From positions 62,001 to 126,000 of the forward strand of contig JBOHFI010000002.1 of assembly GCA_050699595.1 (NCBI GenBank): DNA of 64,000 bases, given 5' to 3'. How positions within the stretch are numbered: position 1 is the first letter of the stretch; each line of letters starts with the position of its first letter. This DNA is from GCA-003244245 sp050699595 (GTDB lineage Bacteria; Actinomycetota; Actinomycetes; Mycobacteriales; Pseudonocardiaceae). A model generated the notes under the pieces. It was not told the origin of the DNA and made no database searches. It saw nothing but the letters and a program-made list of their open reading frames with translations. This document shows, one piece after another, positions 17,241 to 25,975 of the stretch. The position numbers and the translations under genes are program-made.

Positions 17241-18014
17241 TCACTGAGTCGCGGGTCGCAACAGCGCCCAGAGACGGCCGACGGCGTCCTGGTCACCGGA
17301 GATCCGGACCGACTGGTCGGGCAACCGCCCCCACGACCAGAGGTAGATCTCCATGGGCTCTCCGCTGACCATCGCGTCCGCTGAGCGGGCATCGGCCTCC
17401 TCCACCCGCCGCGCAGTGCAGCGGCCCGGCTCGGAGATGGCCAACCACCACCGATCCGCAGCCGACAGGGCGACCACACCCCGCTGCGGCGAGTACATCT
17501 TCAACTCAGCGAGGCGGTGGCCGAACCAGAGGAACAACAGCTCGTCGATGCCATCCAGGGCCACCGCCGGGTCGACGGCGTGCACAAGCCCACCAGCGGC
17601 GGCTTCCACGTCGACCCGATGCACCGTGGTCTCGTGAGCCATTCGACGGCGCCAGAAGCCGTGCGTGCGATCGTCGGGCCACCACGTGTCACAGGGTTGC
17701 GCTGGGTCATGTCTACCCAGCTCCGTGAGCAACTCGCTGAGACCGGTTCGCACGAAACCGACCAGGTCTCCATCCGACGGTGATCGCTGCCACTGGTGGG
17801 GTCGACGCCCGTCTCGCACCCACTGCCGGGTCAGCCGGTGCACGCTACCCACGTGGCGCAGAGTCCCCGCCAAGGTGGCATCGGGACAGCCTGGCACCTC
17901 CGCGTGCGCCACCGAAGGTAACGCTGAGGCCCCTGTACTCAGGATCAATTCGCCCTCGATCCCGATCACGTCCAGCATCCGGCCATAGTCGATGAGCGGC
18001 CGAGGAGCCGTCAT
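17241..18014 (-). CDS. Maleylpyruvate-isomerase-family mycothiol-dependent enzyme
   Basis: A 257-residue protein of the MDMPI/DinB-like four-helix family. The N-terminal domain shows the helix pattern and histidines expected for metal binding (TLRHVGSVHRLTRQWV, MAHETTVHRVDVE), and the C-terminal domain (ISGDQDAVGRLWALL) resembles the MDMPI C-terminal domain. Family members use mycothiol as cofactor or thiol donor. The ATG at 18014 overlaps the stop of the upstream HEPN gene as ATGA, so the two form an operon, placed behind the LexA box at 18571-18584. Substrate unknown. Confidence 0.85.
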   Translation of the reverse strand: MTAPRPLIDYGRMLDVIGIEGELILSTGASALPSVAHAEVPGCPDATLAGTLRHVGSVHRLTRQWVRDGRRPHQWQRSPSDGDLVGFVRTGLSELLTELGRHDPAQPCDTWWPDDRTHGFWRRRMAHETTVHRVDVEAAAGGLVHAVDPAVALDGIDELLFLWFGHRLAELKMYSPQRGVVALSAADRWWLAISEPGRCTARRVEEADARSADAMVSGEPMEIYLWSWGRLPDQSVRISGDQDAVGRLWALLRPATQ

Positions 18015-18457
18015 CGGGATGTCCCCGCCGCCGCGTGGCCCGCGAGGGTGACGAATGCCCCGGCCTGCCGGACCAGGTCGTCTGCATCACGGTCAGTTAC
18101 CAGGCGGTGTACGCCAGCCTCCGCGGCTGCCCGGGTGGCCGACGTGGCCGCGAAAAACCTCGCCCATTCCGCGAGTTCCGGCGCAACTGTGGCGAGCAGC
18201 ACCCATGCGTTGGCCGGTTGGGCGGACTTGCGTGGTCGGGCCCGCGCTGCCAGCACTGCGGCCGCCGCCCGCAACGCCGCGACGTGTGCCTGTGCGTAGC
18301 GATCAACTGGATGTACGGCGTACTCGGCGTCGAGCAGTCCCCGCCGAGCCTGGTTGAGCAGGCTACGTACGCTGGGCGGGCAGTGTCTCGGTCTGTCGTC
18401 ATTCGAGCGGTCACACTGCGGCCCGACGGATGAGGTGAGCACAGCGACAGCGGCCAC
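18011..18457 (-). CDS. SAV_6107-type HEPN-domain protein
   Basis: A 148-residue helical protein: LLNQARRGLLDAEYAVHPVD, YAQAHVAALRAAAAVLAARARPR, ANAWVLLATVAPELAEWARFF and a final helix around DADDLVRQAGAF. This matches the actinobacterial SAV_6107-type HEPN family. GTG start at 18457 is supported by an AGGAGG five bases upstream. It overlaps the downstream mycothiol-enzyme gene (ATGA). A perfect SOS box lies 114 bases upstream of the start, so DNA-damage induction is likely. Whether it acts as an RNase is unknown; the classical R-x4-6-H is not obvious. Confidence 0.8.
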   Translation of the reverse strand: MAAVAVLTSSVGPQCDRSNDDRPRHCPPSVRSLLNQARRGLLDAEYAVHPVDRYAQAHVAALRAAAAVLAARARPRKSAQPANAWVLLATVAPELAEWARFFAATSATRAAAEAGVHRLVTDRDADDLVRQAGAFVTLAGHAAAGTSR

Positions 18458-18501
18458 GTCGGCCTCCTAGGTTGGGAGTCGTGATGGGAGACAGGGGACG
18501 A

Positions 18502-18562
18502 CTCCGCCGTGGGAAGTCGGCGGAGCTCGGCGGTGGCGCGCTTCCCCCGCCCCACCGCCGAG
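18502..18562 (-). repeat. Two consecutive hairpins in the leader of the HEPN operon
   Basis: An 11-base perfect stem (CTCGGCGGTGG at 18526-18536 with CCACCGCCGAG at 18552-18562) sits next to an 8-base stem (CTCCGCCG at 18502-18509 with CGGCGGAG at 18518-18525), between the LexA box and the HEPN start. They may be a leader structure or just GC-rich pairing. Confidence 0.5.
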
Positions 18563-18567
18563 TCCAT

Positions 18568-18587
18568 CTTCGAACATATGTTCGAAG
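18568..18587. promoter_or_regulatory. Perfect LexA (SOS) box in the HEPN / GNAT intergenic region
   Basis: CGAACATATGTTCG at 18571-18584 is an exact palindrome matching the actinobacterial LexA consensus and is extended to a 20-base perfect palindrome (18568-18587). It is 114 bases from the HEPN start (minus strand) and 157 bases from the GNAT start (plus strand), so it could control either or both. Confidence 0.82.
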
Positions 18588-18740
18588 CACTCCAAGAGTA
18601 ACCCCTCAGAGCGCAGTCACGTCAAGTGCCAATCTCCGTCGGCGCGGCGGGCTTACTCAGCGCCGTCGTGTCCTGACGCTCATGCACTCTGTCGACGCCG
18701 TCCGCATCCCGGTGACGTCGGCCGATACGGGAGGTCAGCG

Positions 18741-19301
18741 GTGACCGCAATGCCCACCCGTGAACCAGCGCGGCTGACCGAGCTGACCACCGCGCAGTTG
18801 CGCGCGCGGCTTGACGAGGCGCTGCGGATCTACGTCACCGCGATGCGCTACCCGCCAGGCACGGCGCGGCATCGCAGCCCGATGTGGCGGGAGCACATGC
18901 TGCGGGCCGGCTGGCTATGCGTGGCCGCCTTCGACGCGGACACCCTGGTGGGGATCGGCTACGGCTACCGAGGCGGGCCCGGCCAGTGGTGGCACGACGA
19001 AGTCCACCGCGGACTCACGCTGATCGACCCCGCCGCCGCGCAACGCGAGCTCACCGACTACTTCGAGCTCACCGAGCTGCATGTGCACCCGGACGCGCAG
19101 GGCAGGGGCATCGGCAGGGCGCTGCTCACCGAGCTACTGTCCAAAGTCGATGCTCGGCGAGCATTGCTGTCCACACCCGAGGGGCCCACCAGAGCATGGC
19201 GGCTCTACCGGCGGCTTGGTTTCACCGACCTGCTGCGGCACTACCGCTTCACCGGTGACTCTCGCGAGTTCGGCGTGCTGGGCCGCACACTGCCGCTCTA
19301 G
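18741..19301 (+). CDS. GNAT-family N-acetyltransferase
   Basis: A 186-residue acetyl-CoA-dependent acetyltransferase. The acetyl-CoA loop is LHVHPDAQGRGIGRALLTELL (conserved Q/R-x-x-G-x-G/A), followed by TRAWRLYRRLGFTDLLRHYRF. GTG start at 18741 follows GGGAGG. It is convergent with metF, and the two stop codons overlap within a single CTAG. The neighbourhood GNAT-metF-idsA2-mptA mirrors Rv2170-Rv2174. Substrate unknown. Confidence 0.88.
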   Translation: MTAMPTREPARLTELTTAQLRARLDEALRIYVTAMRYPPGTARHRSPMWREHMLRAGWLCVAAFDADTLVGIGYGYRGGPGQWWHDEVHRGLTLIDPAAAQRELTDYFELTELHVHPDAQGRGIGRALLTELLSKVDARRALLSTPEGPTRAWRLYRRLGFTDLLRHYRFTGDSREFGVLGRTLPL

Positions 19302-20209
19302 CGCGCGACGACCGCGGTCGGGCGTCCCGGCGCCATCCCCAGCCGGTCGAGCACAGCCCGAGTGGAGCCGGACCGGTTGAGCGTATAGAAGTGCAGCCCC
19401 GGCGCGCCCTCAGCGAGCAGCCGCGCGCACAACTCGCTCGCGACGTCCACCCCTACCCGCCGCACCGCGGCGTCGTCGTCACCCACCGTGAGCAAGCGAT
19501 CGAGCACCGTCTCCGGGATCGTGCAGCCGGAGAGCTCAGCCATCCTCTGCACGCCGCGCAACGTGGTGATCGGCATCACCCCGGGCAGGATCGGCACCGT
19601 CGCCATGTCCGCGCCCGCCGCGGCGACTCGGTCCCGCAGCCGCAGGTAGTCCTCCGGGCGGAAGAACATCTGGGTGATCGCGAACTCCGCACCCGCGCGC
19701 AGCTTGGACACCAGATGCCGGACGTCGGACTCGGCGTCGGGCGAGCGAGGGTGGCACTCGGGGAAGGCGGCCACGCCGACGCAGAAAGGGCCGAGCGAGC
19801 GGACGAGCCTAACCAGCTCCGCCGCGTAGTGCACGCCCGCCGGGTGCGCCACCCACTCCCCAAGCGGCTCACCCGGCGGATCCCCGCGCAGCGCCAGCAC
19901 ATTGTGAATCCCGGCCGCGGCGTAGCTACCGATCACCTGTTCCAGGTCTGCCACCGAGTGGTTGACAGCGGTGAGGTGCGCCATCGGGACCAGACTGGTC
20001 TGCTGCGCAATCCGCTCGGTGATCCGCACCGTCCGGTCCCGGCTGGAACCTCCGGCACCATAGGTCACGGAGACGAAAGCCGGGTCCAGCGGCTCGAACT
20101 CGCGCACCGCTTGCCACAGCTGATGCTCCCCGACGTCGTCGCGAGGCGGGAAGAACTCAACCGAGAATACCGGGCGGCCACCACCGAGCCGGTCGATGAC
20201 AGCCGTCAT
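19298..20209 (-). CDS. metF: Methylenetetrahydrofolate reductase
   Basis: Reduces 5,10-methylene-THF to 5-methyl-THF for methionine synthesis; FAD enzyme, 303 residues, normal MetF length. Motifs include FSVEFFPPRDD, DPAFVSVTYGAGGSSRDRT, HLTAVNHS, NVLALRGDPPG and ITQMFF. ATG at 20209 follows a GGGGG ribosome site; upstream in-frame extension lacks similarity. It is divergent to the prenyl synthase and convergent with the GNAT gene. Family membership is clear; in mycobacteria the syntenic gene is annotated as a reductase-like protein, so activity is inferred. Confidence 0.93.
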   Translation of the reverse strand: MTAVIDRLGGGRPVFSVEFFPPRDDVGEHQLWQAVREFEPLDPAFVSVTYGAGGSSRDRTVRITERIAQQTSLVPMAHLTAVNHSVADLEQVIGSYAAAGIHNVLALRGDPPGEPLGEWVAHPAGVHYAAELVRLVRSLGPFCVGVAAFPECHPRSPDAESDVRHLVSKLRAGAEFAITQMFFRPEDYLRLRDRVAAAGADMATVPILPGVMPITTLRGVQRMAELSGCTIPETVLDRLLTVGDDDAAVRRVGVDVASELCARLLAEGAPGLHFYTLNRSGSTRAVLDRLGMAPGRPTAVVAR

Positions 20210-20355
20210 AGTCCCCCTAGGCTCTGCCCAGGGCAAGGGTACACACCGTATCCGCACTGAACCAGGACCCCTCCGCGACCGAACCCGGACATGTGGCGGC
20301 ACGAACACGCGGAGCCCGGGCTCGGACCTCAGGCGGCCTAGAGGAAGATCAGCGG

Positions 20356-21441
20356 GTGCATTCGCTCGATGACGACCTCCCCGCCGAGGTGCACCGCGAG
20401 CTGGCCGCCTTCCTGCGGGCCAAGCGGGCCGAGGCGGCGCGGATCGATCAGCAGTTCGTCACCGCGGTGGACTCACTGAGTGAGGTCGTGCTAGGGCCCG
20501 GTAAGCGGTTGCGCCCGACTTTCGCCTGGTGGGGTTGGCGAGGAGCAGGCGGCGCTCCGGCTGACCCGCAAGCGCGGGCCGTATTGCGGGCGGTGAGCTC
20601 GCTGGAACTGATTCACACCTGCGCTCTGGTGCACGACGACTTGATGGACGATTCCACCATCCGGCGCGGTACGCCGACGGTGCACGTCGAGTTCGCGGCC
20701 CGACACCGCGCGGCCGGGTGGTCGGGCGCGCCGGAACGGTTCGGCGCAGCCACGGCCATCCTGCTCGGTGACATCGCACTGGCCTGGGCCGACGACATGT
20801 TGCGCGGGTCGGATCTGCGGCCTGATCAGCTGCACCGAGCGTACGTCGCGTGGCAGGCGATGCGCACCGAGGTGCTCGCGGGCCAGTACCTCGACGTGCT
20901 CACCCAGGCCAGCGGCGACGAGGCGCCCGAGACCGCGTTGCGGATCGACCGGTACAAGACCGCGGCCTACACCGTGGAGCGCCCGCTGCACCTGGGTGCC
21001 GCTATCGCCGGAGCGAGCCCCGCGTTGGTGCGCGCCTACCGCCGCTTCGGCGCTGACATCGGTATCGCCTTCCAGCTCCGCGATGACCTGCTGGGCATGT
21101 TCGGCGACCCTCAGATCACCGGTAAGCCGGCCGGCGACGACCTGCGCGAGGGCAAACGGACGCTGCTGCTGGCCTACGGGCTGCGGGCCGCTGACGAGAA
21201 GAGCCAGACCGGGGCCGCTGAGCTGCTGCGCGGCGCCATCGGGAACCCGCAGGTGGACGAGAACACCGTGGCGGAGATCCGCGAGCTGCTGATCGAGCTC
21301 GGCGCGGTGGCCGAGGTGGAGCGCCGGATCACCACACTCACCAAGTCGGCACTGGCAAGCCTGTATGCCGCCCCGCTGGCCGATCCGGCCCGCGCCCGGC
21401 TGAGTGCACTCGCCGCGCAAGCCACCTGCAGAGTACGCTGA
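20356..21441 (+). CDS. Polyprenyl diphosphate synthase (IdsA2/CrtE type)
   Basis: Trans-prenyl chain elongation, 361 residues. First aspartate-rich motif HDDLMDDS and second LRDDLLGMFGD are intact; GPGKRLRPTFAWWGW is the substrate lid region. Synteny with Rv2173 (idsA2) and the carotenoid genes downstream point to geranylgeranyl diphosphate as product. GTG at 20356 has GAGGA upstream and agrees with family N-termini; a further GTG at 20293 would add 21 unconserved residues. First gene of a likely four-gene operon, 24 bases before crtI. Confidence 0.9.
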   Translation: MHSLDDDLPAEVHRELAAFLRAKRAEAARIDQQFVTAVDSLSEVVLGPGKRLRPTFAWWGWRGAGGAPADPQARAVLRAVSSLELIHTCALVHDDLMDDSTIRRGTPTVHVEFAARHRAAGWSGAPERFGAATAILLGDIALAWADDMLRGSDLRPDQLHRAYVAWQAMRTEVLAGQYLDVLTQASGDEAPETALRIDRYKTAAYTVERPLHLGAAIAGASPALVRAYRRFGADIGIAFQLRDDLLGMFGDPQITGKPAGDDLREGKRTLLLAYGLRAADEKSQTGAAELLRGAIGNPQVDENTVAEIRELLIELGAVAEVERRITTLTKSALASLYAAPLADPARARLSALAAQATCRVR

Positions 21442-21465
21442 CGTGACGCCGCGTACCGTGCACGT

Positions 21466-22998
21466 GTGCGCACCGTGCCCGGACCCACCGACCATGTCGT
21501 CGTCGTCGGTGCGGGGCTGGCTGGACTCTCCGCCGCACTGCACCTGCTCGGATCCGGCCGACGAGTGACGGTGCTCGAAGCCCAGCCCCACCCAGGCGGC
21601 CGGGCCGGACGCAGGGATCTCGCCGGCTACCGCCTCGACACCGGCCCCACCGTACTCACCATGCCAGAGCTGGTCGACGAGGCGCTCGCCGCGGTGGGTG
21701 ACTCGCTCGCCGCACGGTTGGATCTGGTGGCGCTGCACCCGGCCTACCGGGCCCGCTTCGCCGACGGGTCGGTGATCGACGTGCACACCGACGCCGACGC
21801 GATGGAGGCACAGATCCGGGCGGTGTGCGGCCCAGCGGAAGCGCACGGCTACCGGCGGCTGCGGCACTGGCTGACCCGGCTCTATCAGGTTGAGATCAGG
21901 CGGTTCATCGGCGGCAACTTCGACTCCCCGCTGGATCTGGTGGCCGGCCGGGACGCCGCCCGGGACCTGGCCGCGCTGGCCGCGCTGGGCGGCTTCGGCC
22001 GGCTGGGCGCTCAAGTCGGCCGCTTCCTGCACGATCAGCGGCTGCAACGGATCTTCTCCTTCCAGGCGCTCTACGCCGGGGTGCCCCCGCAACGCGCCCT
22101 CGGCGCGTACGCGGTGATCGCTTACATGGACACGGTGGCCGGGGTCTGGTTCCCCCGAGGGGGAATGCAGGCGCTGCCCCAGGCCCTGGCCGACGCGGCC
22201 ACCGACGCCGGCGCCGACATTCGCTACAACACCACGGTGACCGCCCTGGAGCACTCCGGGGACCGCGTCACGGCGGTGCGCACCGCCGAGCGCGAACGAG
22301 TGGAGGCCGATGCAGTCGTGCTCACGCCCGACCTCCCGGTGGTGCACCGGCTGCTCGGCCGGGCCCCTCGGCGGCTGGTGCCGCTGCGCTGGTCGCCCTC
22401 GGCGGTAGTGCTGCACGCCGGAGTCCGGGCGGGCACCGGGCCGGGCTGGACCGGGCTGGCGCACCACACGATCTCCTTCGGTGAGGCGTGGGAGCGCACC
22501 TTCGACGAGATCATCTACCGCGGACAGCTCATGACCGACCCGTCGCTGCTCATCACCCGACCCACCGCCACCGACCCGAGCCTGGCCCCGCAGGGACGGG
22601 AGTTGCTCTACATACTCGCGCCCTGCCCCAACCTGCGCACCGCACCGCTGGACTGGGCCACCCTCGGACCGGCGTACCGCGATGAGCTGGTCAACACGCT
22701 GGAACAGCGGGGACTGGCCGACCTGGGCGAGGCCATCGAGGTCGAACACCTGGTCACCCCGGCTGACTGGGCGGCACAGGGGCTGGCGGTCGGAACCCCG
22801 TTCTCCGCCGCACATACCTTCGCCCAGACGGGGCCGTTTCGCCCGTCGAACCTGGTGCGCGGGCGGACCAACGTCGTGCTCGCCGGATGCGGCACCACAC
22901 CCGGGGTCGGGGTGCCCACCGCACTCATCTCCGGCAGGCTCGCCGCCGCCCGGATCACCGCGGCCGGAGCACGCCGCCGCACGACCACGAGCGGCTGA
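21466..22998 (+). CDS. crtI: Phytoene desaturase
   Basis: FAD-dependent desaturation of phytoene, 510 residues. N-terminal VVVVGAGLAGLSAALHLLGSG is the FAD Rossmann motif, followed by HPGGRAGRRDLAGYRLDTGP and, near the C-terminus, LVRGRTNVVLAGCGTTPGVGVP, the carotenoid oxidoreductase signature. The number of desaturation steps cannot be told. It lies between the prenyl synthase and a mannosyltransferase, with crtB after that; the mannosyltransferase starts 8 bases after its stop. Confidence 0.93.
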   Translation: MRTVPGPTDHVVVVGAGLAGLSAALHLLGSGRRVTVLEAQPHPGGRAGRRDLAGYRLDTGPTVLTMPELVDEALAAVGDSLAARLDLVALHPAYRARFADGSVIDVHTDADAMEAQIRAVCGPAEAHGYRRLRHWLTRLYQVEIRRFIGGNFDSPLDLVAGRDAARDLAALAALGGFGRLGAQVGRFLHDQRLQRIFSFQALYAGVPPQRALGAYAVIAYMDTVAGVWFPRGGMQALPQALADAATDAGADIRYNTTVTALEHSGDRVTAVRTAERERVEADAVVLTPDLPVVHRLLGRAPRRLVPLRWSPSAVVLHAGVRAGTGPGWTGLAHHTISFGEAWERTFDEIIYRGQLMTDPSLLITRPTATDPSLAPQGRELLYILAPCPNLRTAPLDWATLGPAYRDELVNTLEQRGLADLGEAIEVEHLVTPADWAAQGLAVGTPFSAAHTFAQTGPFRPSNLVRGRTNVVLAGCGTTPGVGVPTALISGRLAAARITAAGARRRTTTSG

Positions 22999-23005
22999 AC
23001 CAACC

Positions 23006-24562
23006 GTGTCATTGCAGTCATTGCACCCCCCCCATTCTGGTCCCGACTCGGCGCACGTGCCGGGGCAGCCCGTGCTGCTGCTCGACCGGCTGCGCCCGAG
23101 CCGGCTGCTGTCGGGCACAGTGCTGCTCGGATCGGCCGGTTCAGTCCTTGTCGCCGCCACGGCGGTCGGGGCCGGCGGCATCCTCGTCACCGATCCTCTG
23201 GTCACCGGGGGACCGCTGTCCTGGATCCGCTACGGGCACGGGCACGACATGGCCACCGTGGCGCTCTACCTCGGCGTCTGGATGATCGTGTGGGCCTGGG
23301 TACGGCTGGGGCGCGACGTGTGCAGCGGCACCGCGACCGTGCGACAGGTGCAGGTCGCCGGCGCGGTGTGGACGGCACCGGTGCTGCTGTCCACACCGCT
23401 GTTCACCCGGGATGTCTACAGCTATCTGGCGCAGGGTGCGCTTGCTGCGCGCGGGCTGGATCCCTACCAGCTCGGGCCCGCGACGCTGCCGCTGGGAGCT
23501 GTCGCGGACAACGTGCACTACGTATGGCAGACCACCCCGGCGCCCTACGGCCCGTTGTTCATCCTCATCGCCAAGACCGTGAACCGGTTGACCGGCGAGC
23601 ACCTCATCCTGGGCGTGATCGGCCTGCGGTTGGTGCTGCTGAGCGGCTTGGCCCTGCTCATCGTCGCGCTCCCTCGGTTGGCCGATCAGCTCGGCGGCGA
23701 TCGCGCCGTCACGCTCTGGCTGGTGGTCGCAAATCCGATGACCGTGGTGCATCTGGTCGGTGGACCGCACAACGATCTGCTCATGATCGGCTTGCTGGCG
23801 GCAGGCACACTGCTGGTGCTGACCCGCCAGCACGTCGCTGGCATCGCGCTGGTCACCACGGCGATGGCGGTGAAGGCCTCGGCCGGGATCGCGTTGCCGT
23901 TCCTGGTCTGGATCTGGGCGGCTCACCTGCCGGGTAGCCGGAGTGCACGACTGCTGCGGGCCGGCGCGGGAAGCGTGGCGGTATTCGCCGCGGTGTTCAC
24001 CGGCATCACGGTGGTGTCCGGCGTCGGGCTGGGCTGGATCCCGGCCCTGGACGCGCCGTCCCTGATCGTCAACTGGATGTCGTTGCCCACCGCCGCCGGG
24101 AAGCTCGCCCACGCGCTCGCCGTACCGTTCGGTCAGGTGGACGACCGCCCGTTCATCAGGGTCTGCCGGCTGCTGGGCTCCGGGGTGTTCCTCGCCATCC
24201 TCGCCCGGCAGTGGTGGCTGGCCAGGGACGGCGGGCCGCCGGCCGTTCGGCGCGCGGCGCTGGCGCTGCTGTGGGCAGCGCTGCTGGCGCCGGCCACCCT
24301 GCCGTGGTACTTCACCTGGGCCCTCGTCCTCGGCGCGTCCCTCGCCTGGCCGCGACGCTCGCTGGCCTGCGCCGTCGCCGGGTCTACTTGGCTGGTGCTG
24401 TGCAGTTACCCCACCGGGGAGGATGCGCTGACCTCGTGGCCTTACCAGATCGCTATGGTGGCGGTGTCGCTGGTCGCGGCAACCGCCCTGCTGCGCCGCG
24501 ACCCGCTCGGCCTGCGTGGGCGCGCCCACCTCGTCGATCCGGCACCGGCAGGAGCGAGATGA
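23006..24562 (+). CDS. Polyprenol-phosphate-mannose alpha-1,6-mannosyltransferase (MptA/MptB type)
   Basis: A 518-residue GT-C membrane glycosyltransferase with about 12 hydrophobic segments. LFTRDVYSYLAQGALAARGLDPY contains the D-x-Y/D-E-like loop motif of the family, and VVHLVGGPHNDLLMIGLL is also characteristic. In mycobacteria, MptA (Rv2174) extends the alpha-1,6-mannan core of lipomannan using decaprenyl-phosphomannose; the position after idsA2 supports orthology. GTG start at 23006. Its stop overlaps the crtB start (ATGA), so it is embedded in the carotenoid operon. Confidence 0.85.
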   Translation: MSLQSLHPPHSGPDSAHVPGQPVLLLDRLRPSRLLSGTVLLGSAGSVLVAATAVGAGGILVTDPLVTGGPLSWIRYGHGHDMATVALYLGVWMIVWAWVRLGRDVCSGTATVRQVQVAGAVWTAPVLLSTPLFTRDVYSYLAQGALAARGLDPYQLGPATLPLGAVADNVHYVWQTTPAPYGPLFILIAKTVNRLTGEHLILGVIGLRLVLLSGLALLIVALPRLADQLGGDRAVTLWLVVANPMTVVHLVGGPHNDLLMIGLLAAGTLLVLTRQHVAGIALVTTAMAVKASAGIALPFLVWIWAAHLPGSRSARLLRAGAGSVAVFAAVFTGITVVSGVGLGWIPALDAPSLIVNWMSLPTAAGKLAHALAVPFGQVDDRPFIRVCRLLGSGVFLAILARQWWLARDGGPPAVRRAALALLWAALLAPATLPWYFTWALVLGASLAWPRRSLACAVAGSTWLVLCSYPTGEDALTSWPYQIAMVAVSLVAATALLRRDPLGLRGRAHLVDPAPAGAR

Positions 24563-25503
24563 GTCGCGAGCTTGATGCCGCAGGCATCACCGAGCCCACC
24601 CTGCGCGCCTCTTATGCTCGATGCCGAGAACTCAACGCCGCACACGGCCGCAGCTACTTCTTGGCGACCCGGCTGCTGCCACCCGCGAAACGGCCGGCGA
24701 TCCATGCTCTGTACGGGCTGGCCCGCTACGCCGACGAGATCGTCGACGACCTGTCCGACACCCGGCCGTGGCCCCGTCGCCTCGCGGAGCTGGACACCCT
24801 CGCGCGACAGCTCCGCGAGGGGCTGGCACGCAGGCGCTCGGACCACCCGGTGCTGGCGGCGCCGGTGCACACCGCGGTTCGCTACCAGATCGACCCGCAG
24901 CACTTCGCGGATTTCATGGTCTCGATGCGGATGGATCGGCCGGTGGACCACGGCGGAGTGGCCGGCTATCGGACCTTCGACGAGCTGGGCCGCTACGTGC
25001 ACGGCTCGGCGGCGGTCATCGGGCTGCAGGTACTGCCGGTGCTGGGCACCGTGGTCCCCCGGGAGCGGGCACAGCCGCACGCCGCCGCGCTGGGTGTCGC
25101 CTTCCAGATCACCAACTTCCTCCGCGACGTCGGGGAGGACCTCGATCGCGGACGGGTCTACCTGCCCGCCGACGAGCTGGCCTCGTTCGGGGTGGACCGT
25201 GAGCTGCTGGGGTGGTGCCGGCGCACCGGAGCGCCGGACCTCCGAGTGCGCCGCGCGCTGGCCTATCTGGTGGCGCGCACCCGGGCGATCTACCGAAGGG
25301 CGGCGCCGGGGATCCCGATGCTCGCCCCAGCGTCCCGAGCCTGCGTAGCCACCGCGTTCCGCCTGTACGGCGGCATTCTGGACGAGATCGAGGCGGCCGG
25401 CTACCACGTACTGGCCCGTCGGGTCGTCGTGCCACCCCACCGTCGGCTCGCCGTCGCGCTGCCGGGCCTGAGCCGGGCGCTGCTGGCACGGGCGCTGCGC
25501 TGA
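24559..25503 (+). CDS. crtB: Phytoene synthase
   Basis: Condenses two geranylgeranyl diphosphates to phytoene; 314 residues. Squalene/phytoene-synthase motifs are complete: YFLATRLLPPAKR, YGLARYADEIVDDL (first Asp-rich), VAFQITNFLRDVGEDLDRGRVYLP (second Asp-rich). ATG at 24559 overlaps the mannosyltransferase stop and has GGAG five bases upstream. With crtI and the prenyl synthase it gives a short route to an acyclic carotenoid; no cyclase is seen in the window. Confidence 0.94.
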   Translation: MSRELDAAGITEPTLRASYARCRELNAAHGRSYFLATRLLPPAKRPAIHALYGLARYADEIVDDLSDTRPWPRRLAELDTLARQLREGLARRRSDHPVLAAPVHTAVRYQIDPQHFADFMVSMRMDRPVDHGGVAGYRTFDELGRYVHGSAAVIGLQVLPVLGTVVPRERAQPHAAALGVAFQITNFLRDVGEDLDRGRVYLPADELASFGVDRELLGWCRRTGAPDLRVRRALAYLVARTRAIYRRAAPGIPMLAPASRACVATAFRLYGGILDEIEAAGYHVLARRVVVPPHRRLAVALPGLSRALLARALR

Positions 25504-25599
25504 TATGGCCACATCCTTGAGAGGACGGGAGACGGTCCCCATTCTCCTTTTCGGTACCGTTGGCGGTGTTCCGATAGCCGCGAACCGGGAGCCTGCCAG

Positions 25600-25975
25600 T
25601 TGCCAAAGCCGATCATCGGTGAGCGCATCCGTGAGCTGCGCAGACCACGCTTCACGCAGCATAATCTCGCGGCGGCGGCCGACGTGAGCGTGGACGTCAT
25701 CCGCAAGCTGGAGCAGGGCCGTCGGCATACCGCCTCGATCGGCACGTTGCAACGCATCGCCGGTGCGCGCCATCAGGGATGCTCTGACCAGCGTTGACGG
25801 CCTGCTGGGTGAGCTGGACGACGCCGACCCGCCCGACCTGGCAGACCTGGACCGCGCCGTCAGTGTGGGCACCCTGGTTCAACTCGACGCGGCCGATCTC
25901 GTTCACGTCGCGACTCGTGAGGCGCTGCGTCTGGCCGCTTCCGCGCCGGACCCGTTACGGGTCCACCCGCCGTAG
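25600..25975 (+). pseudogene. Broken XRE-family regulator
   Basis: The first frame (TTG 25600) encodes an HTH: IGERIRELRRPRFTQHNLAA, SVDVIRKLEQGRRHTASIGT, then shifts; a second frame from about 25763 encodes the following spacer and TPR-like region (VRAIRDALTSVDGLLGELDD, AADLVHVATREALRLAASA) and stops at 25975. The usual central part of several hundred residues is missing. At least one frameshift and one deletion are needed to explain it. Confidence 0.7.

Noticed and set aside
20491..23205. Minus-strand open frame of 904 codons opposite crtE and crtI
   Set aside because: It is the shadow of two well-supported genes in a GC-rich sequence; no motifs, low-complexity Gln/Arg/Gly-rich translation.
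23141..24529. Minus-strand open frame of 462 codons opposite the mannosyltransferase
   Set aside because: Composition (Gln, Arg, Gly, His) is that of an antisense frame and there is no similarity; the plus strand encodes a consistent membrane protein.
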